Shown: positions 1 to 8,177, numbered from the stretch's first letter. The stretch is DNA of 20,477 nucleotides from an uncultured Clostridium sp. (GCA_900551615.1 URWN01000024.1:1-20477); one strand, 5' to 3'. The notes: generated by a model not told the origin, from the letters alone. Numbers and translations are program-made.

Positions 1-17
1 TAAGGAAGAGGTAAAAA

Positions 18-1454
18 ATGAACATAGGAATAGATATAGATAATGTAATATCAAATTTTGATGAAGTATTAAAAAAAGAATTCTTAATACATGACAAAGA
101 ACTAAGAAATACAGGAATAATTAACCCAGAAGCATATATGACAAAAGGAATGTTTGACTGGACTGATGATGAAATATGGACATTTTATTTAGAAAACATA
201 GGAAGAATAACTCCTAGTCTAGATGTGATTGAAGATGCGAAAGAATATATTGAAAAAATAAAAAATGATGGACATACAATAGTAATTATTACAGGTAGAG
301 ATAATGGAGAATATAAAGATCCATATACTATGACAAAAAAATGGCTAAAAGAAAAAGGAATAGTATATGATAAATTAATATTCACAAACGGATATAAAAA
401 TGGAAAACAAGGTAAGGCAGAAAAATGTTTAGAAAATGACATTGATGTAATGATAGATGATTCAGCCAGAATTTGTAGAGAATGTTTTCAAAAAAATATT
501 ACTACACTTATAAAGGATAAGCCTTCTAATAGAGATGAAACAGAAATAGCAAGAGTTCATAATTGGAAAGAAATTTATGAATTTATTACAAATTATAAAA
601 AAGAAAAAGTAAATGTAATATTAGACACAGACACATATAATGAATGTGATGACCAATTTGCACTAGCATATTTATTGAAAAATCAATATAAATTTAATAT
701 TGAAGCAATAACAGTAGCACCATATTCACATCAATCAAGGAATGTGTCAGTAAGAGAAGGACAAGAATTAAGTTATAATGAAATTTTAAAAATATGCAAA
801 TGGTTAAATTTTAATATAAATAATAAAGTATTCAAAGGCTCAACAGATTACATTTGTAATGGATATAATGAAACTAATGATTCAGTAAATAAGATAGTTG
901 AAATAGCACTAAAAAATGATAAAACATATATATTAGGAATTGGTGCAATTACTAACATTGCATTAGCGATAAAAAAAGAACCTAAGATAATTGGTAAAAT
1001 AGAAATTATATGGCTAGGTGGAAATGAATTAGGATATAAAGATAATTTGGAATATAATTTCAGACAAGATGTAGAGGCTGTTAAAATTGTATTAGAATCA
1101 CAAGTTAAATTAACTATACTACCTTACAAAAATATAGTGTCTAATTTAAGAATTGATATTAATACTTTAAAAGAAAATATAGGAAATAAATCAGAGTTAT
1201 GTGATTACTTAATAAAAAGGTTTTATAATGATGGATACCATGGGACTCAAGAAACAAGAGTTATTTGGGATATTTCAGTTATTGCATATATGATAAATAA
1301 AAATTGGTTTGAAACTAAAGAAATAAGTTCTCCAAATATAAAAGAGGATACTTCTTATGAAATAACTCAAAACAAGTATAATGTAACTTTTGTAACAAAA
1401 TTGAATAGAGATAAAATATATGAAGATTTATTTAATAAATTAGGAGCAAAATAA
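18..1454 (+). CDS. HAD 5'-nucleotidase-like domain fused to nucleoside hydrolase
   Basis: Two enzymes in one 478-aa cytoplasmic chain. Residues 1-190 are a HAD phosphatase of the cytosolic 5'(3')-nucleotidase (NT5C) type: motif I DIDNV (nucleophile D6, acid/base D8), motif II TGR at 92-94, a lysine near 130-136 and motif IV IDDS at 146-149. Residues 196-478 are an inosine-uridine-type nucleoside hydrolase: the Ca2+/ribose motif DTDTYNECDDQFAL at 203-216, LGIGAITNIALA at 306-317, and the EYNFRQDVEAVKI stretch at 345-357 with N347 and D351. Family knowledge suggests the first half dephosphorylates a nucleotide and the second cleaves the nucleoside to base plus (deoxy)ribose. The coupling is inference and the substrate is unknown. 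The start follows GGAAGAGG with good spacing. The next gene begins 1 base after the stop, and its Shine-Dalgarno site lies in the codons for the last residues (KLGAK). A promoter is not visible in the 17 bases before it. Confidence 0.88.
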   Translation: MNIGIDIDNVISNFDEVLKKEFLIHDKELRNTGIINPEAYMTKGMFDWTDDEIWTFYLENIGRITPSLDVIEDAKEYIEKIKNDGHTIVIITGRDNGEYKDPYTMTKKWLKEKGIVYDKLIFTNGYKNGKQGKAEKCLENDIDVMIDDSARICRECFQKNITTLIKDKPSNRDETEIARVHNWKEIYEFITNYKKEKVNVILDTDTYNECDDQFALAYLLKNQYKFNIEAITVAPYSHQSRNVSVREGQELSYNEILKICKWLNFNINNKVFKGSTDYICNGYNETNDSVNKIVEIALKNDKTYILGIGAITNIALAIKKEPKIIGKIEIIWLGGNELGYKDNLEYNFRQDVEAVKIVLESQVKLTILPYKNIVSNLRIDINTLKENIGNKSELCDYLIKRFYNDGYHGTQETRVIWDISVIAYMINKNWFETKEISSPNIKEDTSYEITQNKYNVTFVTKLNRDKIYEDLFNKLGAK

Positions 1455-1455
1455 A

Positions 1456-1968
1456 ATGTACGATTATGTTTTACAATACGGATTTGATATAGAATCAGAA
1501 AATAATATACAAAATATAAAAAAATACTTGAAAAACAACAATATAAAGGATAAAGAAAGAAAATGGAGACCACATATAACAATAGATTTATATGATTGCA
1601 CTAACCAAAATGAATTTATAGAAAAAGTAGATAGTATAGTAAATAATATAAAATGTTTTGAATTAGAATGTAAAAACTTAAATGATTTTGATAAAGAAAC
1701 ATTATATATAGAGCCATATAACAAAGATAGATTATTAGAGTTAAAATTAGATTTTGATAATGTATTGAACGATTATAGAAAGCTAAATAGAAAAGAAAGA
1801 ATATATAAGCCCCATATAACTTTATGCACAAATGAGAATATAAATCAAAGTTTATATGATTTAACGCATAATGTTTTTGAACCATTTGTAGCTAAAGTAG
1901 AAAAGATATGGATTTATAATCAAAATATGGAATTAATTAAAGAGTATAAATTAAAAAATTTGGAGTAA
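1456..1968 (+). CDS. 2H phosphoesterase (LigT / 2'-5' RNA ligase-like)
   Basis: A 170-aa cytoplasmic protein with the two H-x-T motifs that define the 2H phosphoesterase superfamily: PHITID with H40 and T42, and PHITLC with H120 and T122. They lie 80 residues apart in a roughly duplicated fold. Members hydrolyse or form 2',3'-cyclic or 2'-5' phosphodiester bonds in nucleotides, tRNA-splicing products or ADP-ribose cyclic phosphate; the exact substrate cannot be told from sequence. The gene is translationally coupled to the nucleotidase-hydrolase fusion (1-base gap, AGGAG overlapping the upstream gene's end). A role opening cyclic nucleotides that then feed that enzyme is plausible but inferred. 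Confidence 0.8.
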   Translation: MYDYVLQYGFDIESENNIQNIKKYLKNNNIKDKERKWRPHITIDLYDCTNQNEFIEKVDSIVNNIKCFELECKNLNDFDKETLYIEPYNKDRLLELKLDFDNVLNDYRKLNRKERIYKPHITLCTNENINQSLYDLTHNVFEPFVAKVEKIWIYNQNMELIKEYKLKNLE

Positions 1969-1972
1969 ATAA

Positions 1973-2063
1973 ATGAGAATAGGGATAGATATAGATGATA
2001 CTTTAACAGATATAAAATGATTTATTTAAGAAATAAAGAAAAATTGGAGATGAATTAAGAAAT
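1973..2063 (+). pseudogene. Remnant of a second HAD nucleotidase gene
   Basis: Four bases after the 2H phosphoesterase stop, an ATG opens a 15-codon frame reading MRIGIDIDDTLTDIK and then TGA. This is an almost perfect HAD motif I start and closely resembles the first residues of the gene at 18 (MNIGIDIDNV). Shifted one base, from 2019 to 2063, the reading continues DLFKK, a stop, then RKIGDELRN. That resembles the LKKEFLIHDKELRN stretch of the upstream paralogue. I read this as the decayed 5' end of a paralogous nucleotidase, with the rest deleted up to the GH2 gene, whose Shine-Dalgarno GGAG (2046-2049) lies inside the remnant. The 15-codon peptide could also act as a coupling leader. Confidence 0.6.
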
Positions 2064-3813
2064 GAAAAATTATATAAAAAATTATCCAAGACCACAATTT
2101 GTTAGAAATGAATGGGAAAGTTTAAATGGAGAATGGAACTTTACATTTGATGATGAAAATTTGGGAGAAGAAAAAGAATATTATATTAGCTTTCCAACCA
2201 GAAATAAAATCAATGTACCTTTTACATACGAAACTGAATTAAGCGGAATAAAAGATGAAAGTGTGCATTATGTAGTATGGTATAATAAAAAAATACATAT
2301 TTCAAAAGAAAATAAAAAAGCAATATTACATTTTGAAGGAAGTGACTATAAAACTAAAATATGGATTAATGGAAAATACATAGGAACAAATGAGGGTGGA
2401 TACCATAGATTTTCATTCGAGATAGATAAATATATTCAAGAAGGCGAAAACGATATTACTGTAAAAGTAGAGGATTCATTAGCCAAAGAACAACCTAGAG
2501 GAAAACAAAGATATAAAAAAGAAAGTTGGAAATGTTGGTATATACAAACTACAGGAATATGGAAAACAGTTTGGATAGAATATGTGCCTAAATATTCTAT
2601 AAAAAACGTAAAAACAACTCCAAATTTAGATAATAAAAATATACAATTAGAATATGAAACAAATATATCTGAAAAAGAATTAGAAAAAAATAATTTTTAT
2701 ATAGAAACAGAAATTTCTTTTGAAAATGAACTACTAATCACAAATAAAATTCAGCTTACAGAATTATATCAAGAAAATGAAATATCAATATGTGAAAATA
2801 ATGCAGAAGTGAAAAAATGGTCACCAAAAGAACCAAACTTATATGATATTTGTTATAAATTATATTGTAATGATAAACTTATAGATACTGTATATTCTTA
2901 TTTTGGCTTTAGAGAAATATCAATTCAAAAAGATAGAATATATTTAAATGATGATGAATTATATTTAAAATTTATATTAGATCAGGGATATTGGAAAGAA
3001 TCACATTTAACACCACCAAGTGAAGAGGCCTTAATTAAAGATATAGAAATTGCATTAAAATATGGATACAATGGAATTAGAAAGCATCAAAAAATAGAAG
3101 ATGAAAGATTTTTATATTGGTGCGATGTAAAAGGTATGTTAGTTTGGAGTGAAATGGCAAACTGCTATAATTATAATGATAAATCAATACAGCAATTTAC
3201 AAATGAATGGATTAAAGTAGTAAAACAAAATTATAATCATCCATCAATTATTACATGGCTTCCTATAAATGAATCTTGGGGCTTACCAAATATAAGTGAT
3301 AATATAAAACAACAAAATTATGCAAATAGTTTATACTATTTAACAAAATCAATAGATAATACAAGACCTGTAATTTCAAATGATGGTTGGGAACATACAA
3401 TATCAGATATAATAACTATTCATGATTATAAACAAGATCCAGAACTGTTTTACTTAACATATACTGATAATGAGAAAAAAGTATTAAATAATATGGAAGA
3501 ACATAATGGAAAACACAAATTATTTGCTGAAGGATATAGATATAATGGACAACCAGTTATAATGAGTGAATATGGTGGAATTGCTTTAGATTCTGAAAAA
3601 GGATGGGGATACGGAAAGCAAGTAGCTAATGAAGATGAATTTATACAAAGGTTTGAACTATTAACTAAAAATATAAAAGAAATACCTTATATATCTGGAT
3701 ATTGCTATACTCAACTTACAGATGTTCAACAAGAGATAAACGGACTAGTTGATGAAAACAGAAATAGCAAATTTAGTAAAAAAGTTGAAGATAAAATAAA
3801 AGAAGTTAATTAA
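2062..3813 (+). CDS. Glycoside hydrolase family 2 (beta-glycosidase)
   Basis: A 583-aa GH2 enzyme of the beta-galactosidase/beta-glucuronidase superfamily. Residues 10-178 are the jelly-roll sugar-binding domain (RPQFVRNEWESLNGEWNF near the start, HFEGSDYKTKIWINGK at 90-105). Residues 180-290 are the immunoglobulin-like domain, ending in the usual FGFREI. Residues 291-583 are the TIM barrel. The acid/base is E404 in PINESWG and the nucleophile is E503 in IMSEYGG; TIHDY at 452-456 is also typical. There is no signal peptide, so it should act on imported beta-linked oligosaccharides. Substrate identity (galactoside, glucoside or glucuronide) is not determinable. The start has GGAG 12 bases upstream. 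It lies in the same transcription direction as the genes around it, 93 bases after the 2H phosphoesterase. Confidence 0.88.
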   Translation: MKNYIKNYPRPQFVRNEWESLNGEWNFTFDDENLGEEKEYYISFPTRNKINVPFTYETELSGIKDESVHYVVWYNKKIHISKENKKAILHFEGSDYKTKIWINGKYIGTNEGGYHRFSFEIDKYIQEGENDITVKVEDSLAKEQPRGKQRYKKESWKCWYIQTTGIWKTVWIEYVPKYSIKNVKTTPNLDNKNIQLEYETNISEKELEKNNFYIETEISFENELLITNKIQLTELYQENEISICENNAEVKKWSPKEPNLYDICYKLYCNDKLIDTVYSYFGFREISIQKDRIYLNDDELYLKFILDQGYWKESHLTPPSEEALIKDIEIALKYGYNGIRKHQKIEDERFLYWCDVKGMLVWSEMANCYNYNDKSIQQFTNEWIKVVKQNYNHPSIITWLPINESWGLPNISDNIKQQNYANSLYYLTKSIDNTRPVISNDGWEHTISDIITIHDYKQDPELFYLTYTDNEKKVLNNMEEHNGKHKLFAEGYRYNGQPVIMSEYGGIALDSEKGWGYGKQVANEDEFIQRFELLTKNIKEIPYISGYCYTQLTDVQQEINGLVDENRNSKFSKKVEDKIKEVN

Positions 3814-3866
3814 TTTTTATGTTTTTATTCAGATAATGATACATATGTAAAAGAGGAGAATGAACT

Positions 3867-4712
3867 ATGAATATAGAAAAGCAATTACAAGATTTAAATG
3901 TTAATTTTGATGGTAAAATTGCAATTTATTATGATGATTTAAAAGGTAATGTTATTAAGATAAATGAAAAAGAAAAGTATAATGCAGCAAGTTGTATAAA
4001 AATATTCATTTTAATTGAATTATTTAATAGAATACAAAAAGGTGAGATAGACAGAAAATTTGAATTAGAATATTTAAATAAGTATTACGTAAATGGTAGT
4101 GGTGTATTGCAATATTTATCTAAAAATATTAAACTTCCAATAATAGATATAGCAACTCTAATGATGATTATAAGTGATAATGTTGCAACCAATATATTAA
4201 TTGATTATTTAGGAATTGACAATATTAATAAAACAATTAAAAATATTGGATGTTTAGATACAGAATTGTTTAGTATGTTTAAATCAGTTGAAGATGAAGT
4301 CTTTTCTGAAACAACAGCATATGATTATTATTTAGTATGGAAAAAATTAAATAATAATGAATTGTTTAATGAAAAAATAACAAGCGAAATAATAAATATA
4401 ATAAAAAATCAAAAATATCATGAAATGGTTGGAGATGGAATAGATAACATTTATAAAAAAGTAAATACTCCAATTGTTAATTATATCGTAACAAAAAGTG
4501 GTAAATATCAATCAGTCAGAAATGATGGAGGTATTGTTTCAACTATTTATGGAAATTATATTTTGACTATTTTAATTAAAGATTTTAAAGATGATTATTA
4601 TTTATCAGATGAATATGTATATAGCCAGGGAAGGAAAATAAGTAATCTTATTTTTAATGAGTATTTAAAATTAGGAGCAAAAAATGAAAGAAGTGAAACA
4701 ATTGGAAAATAA
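3867..4712 (+). CDS. Cytoplasmic serine hydrolase, class A beta-lactamase fold
   Basis: A 281-aa protein with all three active-site motifs of the penicillin-recognising serine hydrolases: SxxK (S42-C-I-K45), SDN (103-105) and KSG (210-212, the KTG position). The region expected to hold the omega-loop glutamate reads SVEDEVFSETTAYDYY, as in non-lactamase relatives, without a clear ExxLN. There is no signal peptide or membrane segment, unusual for a family that normally works outside the cell. A cytoplasmic esterase, amidase or peptidase acting on a small imported compound is more likely than antibiotic resistance; that is inference. The start follows AGAGGAG. The last 29 bases overlap the next gene, and that gene's Shine-Dalgarno sits in the codons for KLGAK. 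Confidence 0.8.
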   Translation: MNIEKQLQDLNVNFDGKIAIYYDDLKGNVIKINEKEKYNAASCIKIFILIELFNRIQKGEIDRKFELEYLNKYYVNGSGVLQYLSKNIKLPIIDIATLMMIISDNVATNILIDYLGIDNINKTIKNIGCLDTELFSMFKSVEDEVFSETTAYDYYLVWKKLNNNELFNEKITSEIINIIKNQKYHEMVGDGIDNIYKKVNTPIVNYIVTKSGKYQSVRNDGGIVSTIYGNYILTILIKDFKDDYYLSDEYVYSQGRKISNLIFNEYLKLGAKNERSETIGK

Positions 4713-5208
4713 AAAAATAGATTTAAGTAGTATAAAAGTTGCAATTTTTGATTTTGATGACACACTAGCTATTCATAAAGATAAAGATTACTTAAAACAT
4801 CGTAATGAAAACGAAGAAAATCTTTTAAATTATTACTTAAATGCTTATCTAAATCCAGAATCTTTTTATGAAACTATTGAATCTTGTTCAATATGCGATT
4901 CATTACAAAATTTGATTAAAAATTTTGAAACAAAAGGTGTAAAAATGTATTGTGTATCTGGAATGAAATTTTCATTTCATCTAAAAGCAAAAGAAAATTT
5001 TGTACATAAATATTATAGTAATGATATAGAAGTAATTTCAGCACGATCTCAAGAATTAAAGTGTGATGCTGTTAAAATTATTAAGCGTATTAACAATTGT
5101 GATTTAAATGAAATATTGTTTATAGATGATAACAAAGAAAATATTATCAGATTTAATAATATGGGAATACATGCATGGACGCCTGAAGAATTTGAACAGT
5201 TAATATAA
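4684..5208 (+). CDS. HAD-superfamily phosphatase
   Basis: A 174-aa cytoplasmic HAD hydrolase. Motif I is FDFDDTLA (nucleophile D23, acid/base D25), motif II VSG with S92, a candidate motif III lysine is K126, and motif IV is FIDDNKEN (D148, D149). The cap insert (residues 33-75) is small and has the cysteines C68 and C71. Substrate unknown; small phosphosugars or nucleotides are typical. It starts inside the 3' end of the serine hydrolase gene (29-base overlap with AGGAG just upstream), so the two are translationally coupled. The transporter gene follows after 20 bases. Confidence 0.78.
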   Translation: MKEVKQLENKKIDLSSIKVAIFDFDDTLAIHKDKDYLKHRNENEENLLNYYLNAYLNPESFYETIESCSICDSLQNLIKNFETKGVKMYCVSGMKFSFHLKAKENFVHKYYSNDIEVISARSQELKCDAVKIIKRINNCDLNEILFIDDNKENIIRFNNMGIHAWTPEEFEQLI

Positions 5209-5228
5209 TAATTAACAGGAGAAAATAA

Positions 5229-6455
5229 ATGGAACAAGAAACAAAGAAAATAAATAGAAGTATAAAAATATATCCAATATTTGCATCATTTACAGGAGAC
5301 TTAATATTCTTCGTACCAATAGACACATTATTTCTAACATTGGTAAAAGGATTAAATGCCAGTCAAATAACGGCAATGACAATGGTTGCATTAATAATAT
5401 GTATAGTATTTCAAAAAGTAATACTAGCTATTGTAAAAAAGATAGGAAATGTAAATTCATTAAGACTAGGAGCAACTATGTTGTTAATTGCATCATTAGT
5501 ATTAACATTTGGAAAATCGTTTATTGCAATGTTATTATATAAAAGCATACATGAATTAGCAGTTATGTTTTTAAATATGGACGAAATAATTTTAAAAAAT
5601 AATTTAAAAGCTGTAAATAGAAAAGATGATTATTTTAAAATAAGAAATAAATCAAAAATTATATATGCTATTATAACTTTATTTACTGCGTTAGTAGCAG
5701 GAAAAATGTTTAATGTAAATAATTATTTGCCAATGTATTTATCAATAATAATATATGTTTTAGTATTAGGAGCAGCATTTTTATATTATGAATCAAAAGT
5801 AAATAATGAACAAGAAATAAAGAAAGAACATAAAAAATTAAAAATAACATCAATAATATTCTATATAATATTATCAAATGCAGTATTTTATTCAATAATA
5901 AAAATGGGACAAAACAATAGTAAATTATTTATGCAATATGATTTTCAAAAATTCTTATCTGTTGAAATGGTAACATACTATATAACAACAATAGTGTTTA
6001 TATCAAGGATAGCGAGATTAGTAGGCAATGTAATATTTGGAAAGGTATATTCAAAAATAAAAGATAAAATGAGCATTGTTTTAACAATATGTTTGGCATT
6101 AGCATTTTTATTATTGATTATAGGACACTTTATAGAATTAGCGTTCATTTGCAAAGTGATAATTATGTCTATAGGATTTTTCTTAATATTAGCTATTAGA
6201 GATTCCTTCCAAACGTATATAGAAGATATTGCATTAACTATTTCAAACAAAGAGGAACAACAAGAAATTATAATTAAAATCGAAGTTTATAGAAGATTAG
6301 GAACATTAATATTAAGTGCTATTTTTACATTAATATTGATGAAATATGAACTAATTGTAATAGAATTTATTTTATTAGGATTAAGTATTATAGAAATATT
6401 TATTAATAAAAGACTATGTAGCAAGTTAGCAAAATATGGTAGCAGTGATAGATAG
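5229..6455 (+). CDS. Polytopic membrane transporter, MFS-like
   Basis: A 408-aa very hydrophobic protein with about 10-12 predicted transmembrane segments, for example around residues 15-36, 48-68, 78-96, 143-160, 167-186, 207-225, 248-266, 282-303, 305-323, 356-371 and 375-392. A charged central loop at 187-206 separates two halves, as in the major facilitator superfamily; the short basic loops KKIG and KIKDK recall MFS loops 2-3 and 8-9. The family is inferred from topology and no signature motif is certain. Its place between cytoplasmic hydrolases (GH2 upstream, GH144-like downstream) suggests uptake of an oligosaccharide or nucleoside, but the cargo is not visible. It starts after ACAGGAG with about 8 bases of spacing. 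Confidence 0.65.
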   Translation: MEQETKKINRSIKIYPIFASFTGDLIFFVPIDTLFLTLVKGLNASQITAMTMVALIICIVFQKVILAIVKKIGNVNSLRLGATMLLIASLVLTFGKSFIAMLLYKSIHELAVMFLNMDEIILKNNLKAVNRKDDYFKIRNKSKIIYAIITLFTALVAGKMFNVNNYLPMYLSIIIYVLVLGAAFLYYESKVNNEQEIKKEHKKLKITSIIFYIILSNAVFYSIIKMGQNNSKLFMQYDFQKFLSVEMVTYYITTIVFISRIARLVGNVIFGKVYSKIKDKMSIVLTICLALAFLLLIIGHFIELAFICKVIIMSIGFFLILAIRDSFQTYIEDIALTISNKEEQQEIIIKIEVYRRLGTLILSAIFTLILMKYELIVIEFILLGLSIIEIFINKRLCSKLAKYGSSDR

Positions 6456-6482
6456 CAAATAATTAAATGATATCTATTTTTT
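6448..6482 (+). terminator. Weak intrinsic terminator after the transporter gene
   Basis: The arms ATAGATA (6448-6454) and TATCTAT (6471-6477) pair perfectly around a 16-base AT loop and run into six T residues. The stem is pure AT apart from one G-C pair and overlaps the stop codon, so it may be only partial. Confidence 0.4.
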
Positions 6483-6507
6483 AGTTAAATTTGTAAAAAA
6501 ATACCTG

Positions 6508-6537
6508 TTGAATATATAGTTTTTAGTATTGTATAAT
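6508..6537 (+). promoter_or_regulatory. Sigma-A-type promoter for the GH144-like gene
   Basis: -35 TTGAAT (6508-6513), an 18-base spacer, and -10 TATAAT (6532-6537). It lies 24 bases before the start codon, with AAGAGGTG as ribosome binding site at 6544-6551. It suggests the glucoamylase-like gene can be transcribed separately from the upstream operon. Confidence 0.6.
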
Positions 6538-6560
6538 CAACTTAAGAGGTGCAATAATTT

Positions 6561-7808
6561 ATGAGAATAATAAAAAAATATGGAAAAGACATATTATATA
6601 AGGAATTAAAGAAAAGCTATAATTTTTTTATTAAAGAAGCAAATACAGATAAAAAAAGCAAAGGCTATGGACTAATAAAAGATAAAACAATTTTAGCTGA
6701 TAATATAGCAAGTATAGCATCAGTAGGATATGGTTTAGCAGCATTAGTTATCGGAGTAGAACATAATTGGATAAAATATAAAGAGGCTTATGATAGAGTA
6801 AACAGAACACTAGAAACCTTTATAAATAACGTAGAAGGAAAAAACGGGTTTTATTATCATTTTGTAAATATGCAAACAGGAAAAAGAGAATGGAATTGTG
6901 AAGTATCAATAATAGATACAGCAATTTTTATATGTGGTGCAATAACTGCAGGTGAATATTTTGGAAAAGAAGTAAAAAATAAAGCAAATATCTTATATAA
7001 AAGAATAAATTGGGAATGGTATAAAAACAAAGAAAATAATTTATTCTATATGGGATATAAACCTGAAAAAGGATTTTGGGGACAATGGAATGGATATGCT
7101 GAACAATTAATAATGTATATATTAGGAGTTAGTTCACCAACATATCCAATAGATAAAAGTATGTATTATGAATTTAATAGAAAAAAGAAAGATTATAAAG
7201 ATATAAAGGATATAATATACACATATTGTGGAACATTATTTACATATCAATATTCACATGCATGGATTGATTTTAGAAATTTAACAGATATTAATGGAAT
7301 TAATTGGTTTGAAAATTCAGTAAAAGCAACAAAAGCAAATAGAGAATATTGTATAGATAATAAGAGCAAATTTAAAACTTATGGAGAAAACTCTTGGGGA
7401 TTAACTTCTTGTCTTTCTCCAAAAGGATATATAGGACCAGGAGCTGAACCTTGTGATACTAATTTAGAAATAGAAAACGATGGAACAATATCTCCATGTG
7501 GTGCAATTGGCTCAATAGTATTTACACCAAAAGAAAGCATAAAAGCTATTGAATATTATTATAATACATTTAGAAAATTATGGGGAAAATACGGTTTTAA
7601 AGATGGTTTTAATTTAGAGGGAGAAAAAAGTTGGTTTGCAAAAGAATATATAGGAATTGATAAAGGAATAGGAATGTTAATGATAGAAAATTATTTAAAT
7701 GAAACTATATGGAAATATTTTATGAAAAATGAGTATGTCATTAAAGGATTAGAAATGTTAGAATTTACTGATACTAAATCAGAAGATTTGAAATTAAACA
7801 AAGTATAA
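6561..7808 (+). CDS. Glucoamylase-like (PF10091 / GH144-type) glycosidase
   Basis: A 415-aa (alpha/alpha)6-barrel-type protein resembling the PF10091 'glucoamylase' family, which includes GH144 beta-1,2-glucanases and domains of cyclic beta-1,2-glucan synthases. Recognisable blocks in order are GFYYHFVNMQTGKRE (96-110), EVSIIDTA with E114 and D119 (114-121), YAEQLIMYILG (179-189), YSHAWIDFRN (231-240), YGENSWGLTSCLSP (274-287), ISPCGAIGS (310-318), YGFKDGFN (344-351) and the C-terminal WFAKEYIGIDKGIGMLMIENYL (358-379). There is no signal peptide, so it would act inside the cell on transported oligosaccharides; known GH144 enzymes are usually exported. With the GH2 enzyme and transporter upstream it suggests uptake and cytoplasmic digestion of a beta-glucan oligomer. 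The family call is good; the substrate is inference. Confidence 0.78.
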   Translation: MRIIKKYGKDILYKELKKSYNFFIKEANTDKKSKGYGLIKDKTILADNIASIASVGYGLAALVIGVEHNWIKYKEAYDRVNRTLETFINNVEGKNGFYYHFVNMQTGKREWNCEVSIIDTAIFICGAITAGEYFGKEVKNKANILYKRINWEWYKNKENNLFYMGYKPEKGFWGQWNGYAEQLIMYILGVSSPTYPIDKSMYYEFNRKKKDYKDIKDIIYTYCGTLFTYQYSHAWIDFRNLTDINGINWFENSVKATKANREYCIDNKSKFKTYGENSWGLTSCLSPKGYIGPGAEPCDTNLEIENDGTISPCGAIGSIVFTPKESIKAIEYYYNTFRKLWGKYGFKDGFNLEGEKSWFAKEYIGIDKGIGMLMIENYLNETIWKYFMKNEYVIKGLEMLEFTDTKSEDLKLNKV

Positions 7809-7845
7809 TTTGGAAGAAATTACAAATGAAATAGCATATAAAACT

Positions 7846-7854
7846 TGTTATAAT
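7846..7854 (+). promoter_or_regulatory. Extended -10 promoter for the 80-aa gene
   Basis: TG-T-TATAAT (TG at 7846-7847, TATAAT at 7849-7854) lies about 75 bases before the start codon. No good -35 box is seen at 17-18 bases, which is normal for extended -10 promoters. Confidence 0.4.
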
Positions 7855-7929
7855 ATATATAGATGTGTAATATCACATAATAGTAGTAACAAATAACCAA
7901 AATGTTTTAATTAAAATGGAGGTATTAAG

Positions 7930-8172
7930 ATGAAAATTTGTATTTTACGGAGAGATGGAGAAAACATTCATAATGGGATGATAGAAGTGATGACTGCAAT
8001 AATAGAGAAAAAATTTGGAGATAGAGAAATGTTTTTAGATAAGAACAAAAAAGAATTTACACAGATGATTACTTTTTTAGTTTCTGATAATGAAGATTCG
8101 TCCAATATAGTTCAATTTATAATTGCAGTATCAGAAGTAAATCCAGTATATGCTGTGAGGATTTTGAAGTAA
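7930..8172 (+). CDS. Hypothetical 80-aa protein
   Basis: Not recognised. A short soluble protein starting MKICILRRDG with a mixed alpha/beta pattern: a hydrophobic strand, an amphipathic helix around 18-33 (IEVMTAIIEKKFGD), a second helix around 42-52, and a C-terminal hydrophobic stretch IIAVSEVNPVYAVRIL. No transmembrane segment, signal peptide or cysteine motif. The gene looks real because TGGAGGT lies 6 bases before ATG, an extended -10 lies upstream, and a strong hairpin terminator begins 6 bases after the stop. It therefore forms a one-gene transcription unit. Confidence 0.65.
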   Translation: MKICILRRDGENIHNGMIEVMTAIIEKKFGDREMFLDKNKKEFTQMITFLVSDNEDSSNIVQFIIAVSEVNPVYAVRILK

Positions 8173-8177
8173 AAGCA

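Noticed and set aside
185..442. 85-aa antisense frame in the HAD-nucleoside hydrolase gene
   Set aside because: Phenylalanine/serine-rich shadow of an AT-rich gene without a ribosome binding site.
3867..4712. Beta-lactam resistance gene
   Set aside because: Despite SxxK/SDN/KSG motifs there is no export signal and no clear omega-loop glutamate, so calling resistance is not supported.
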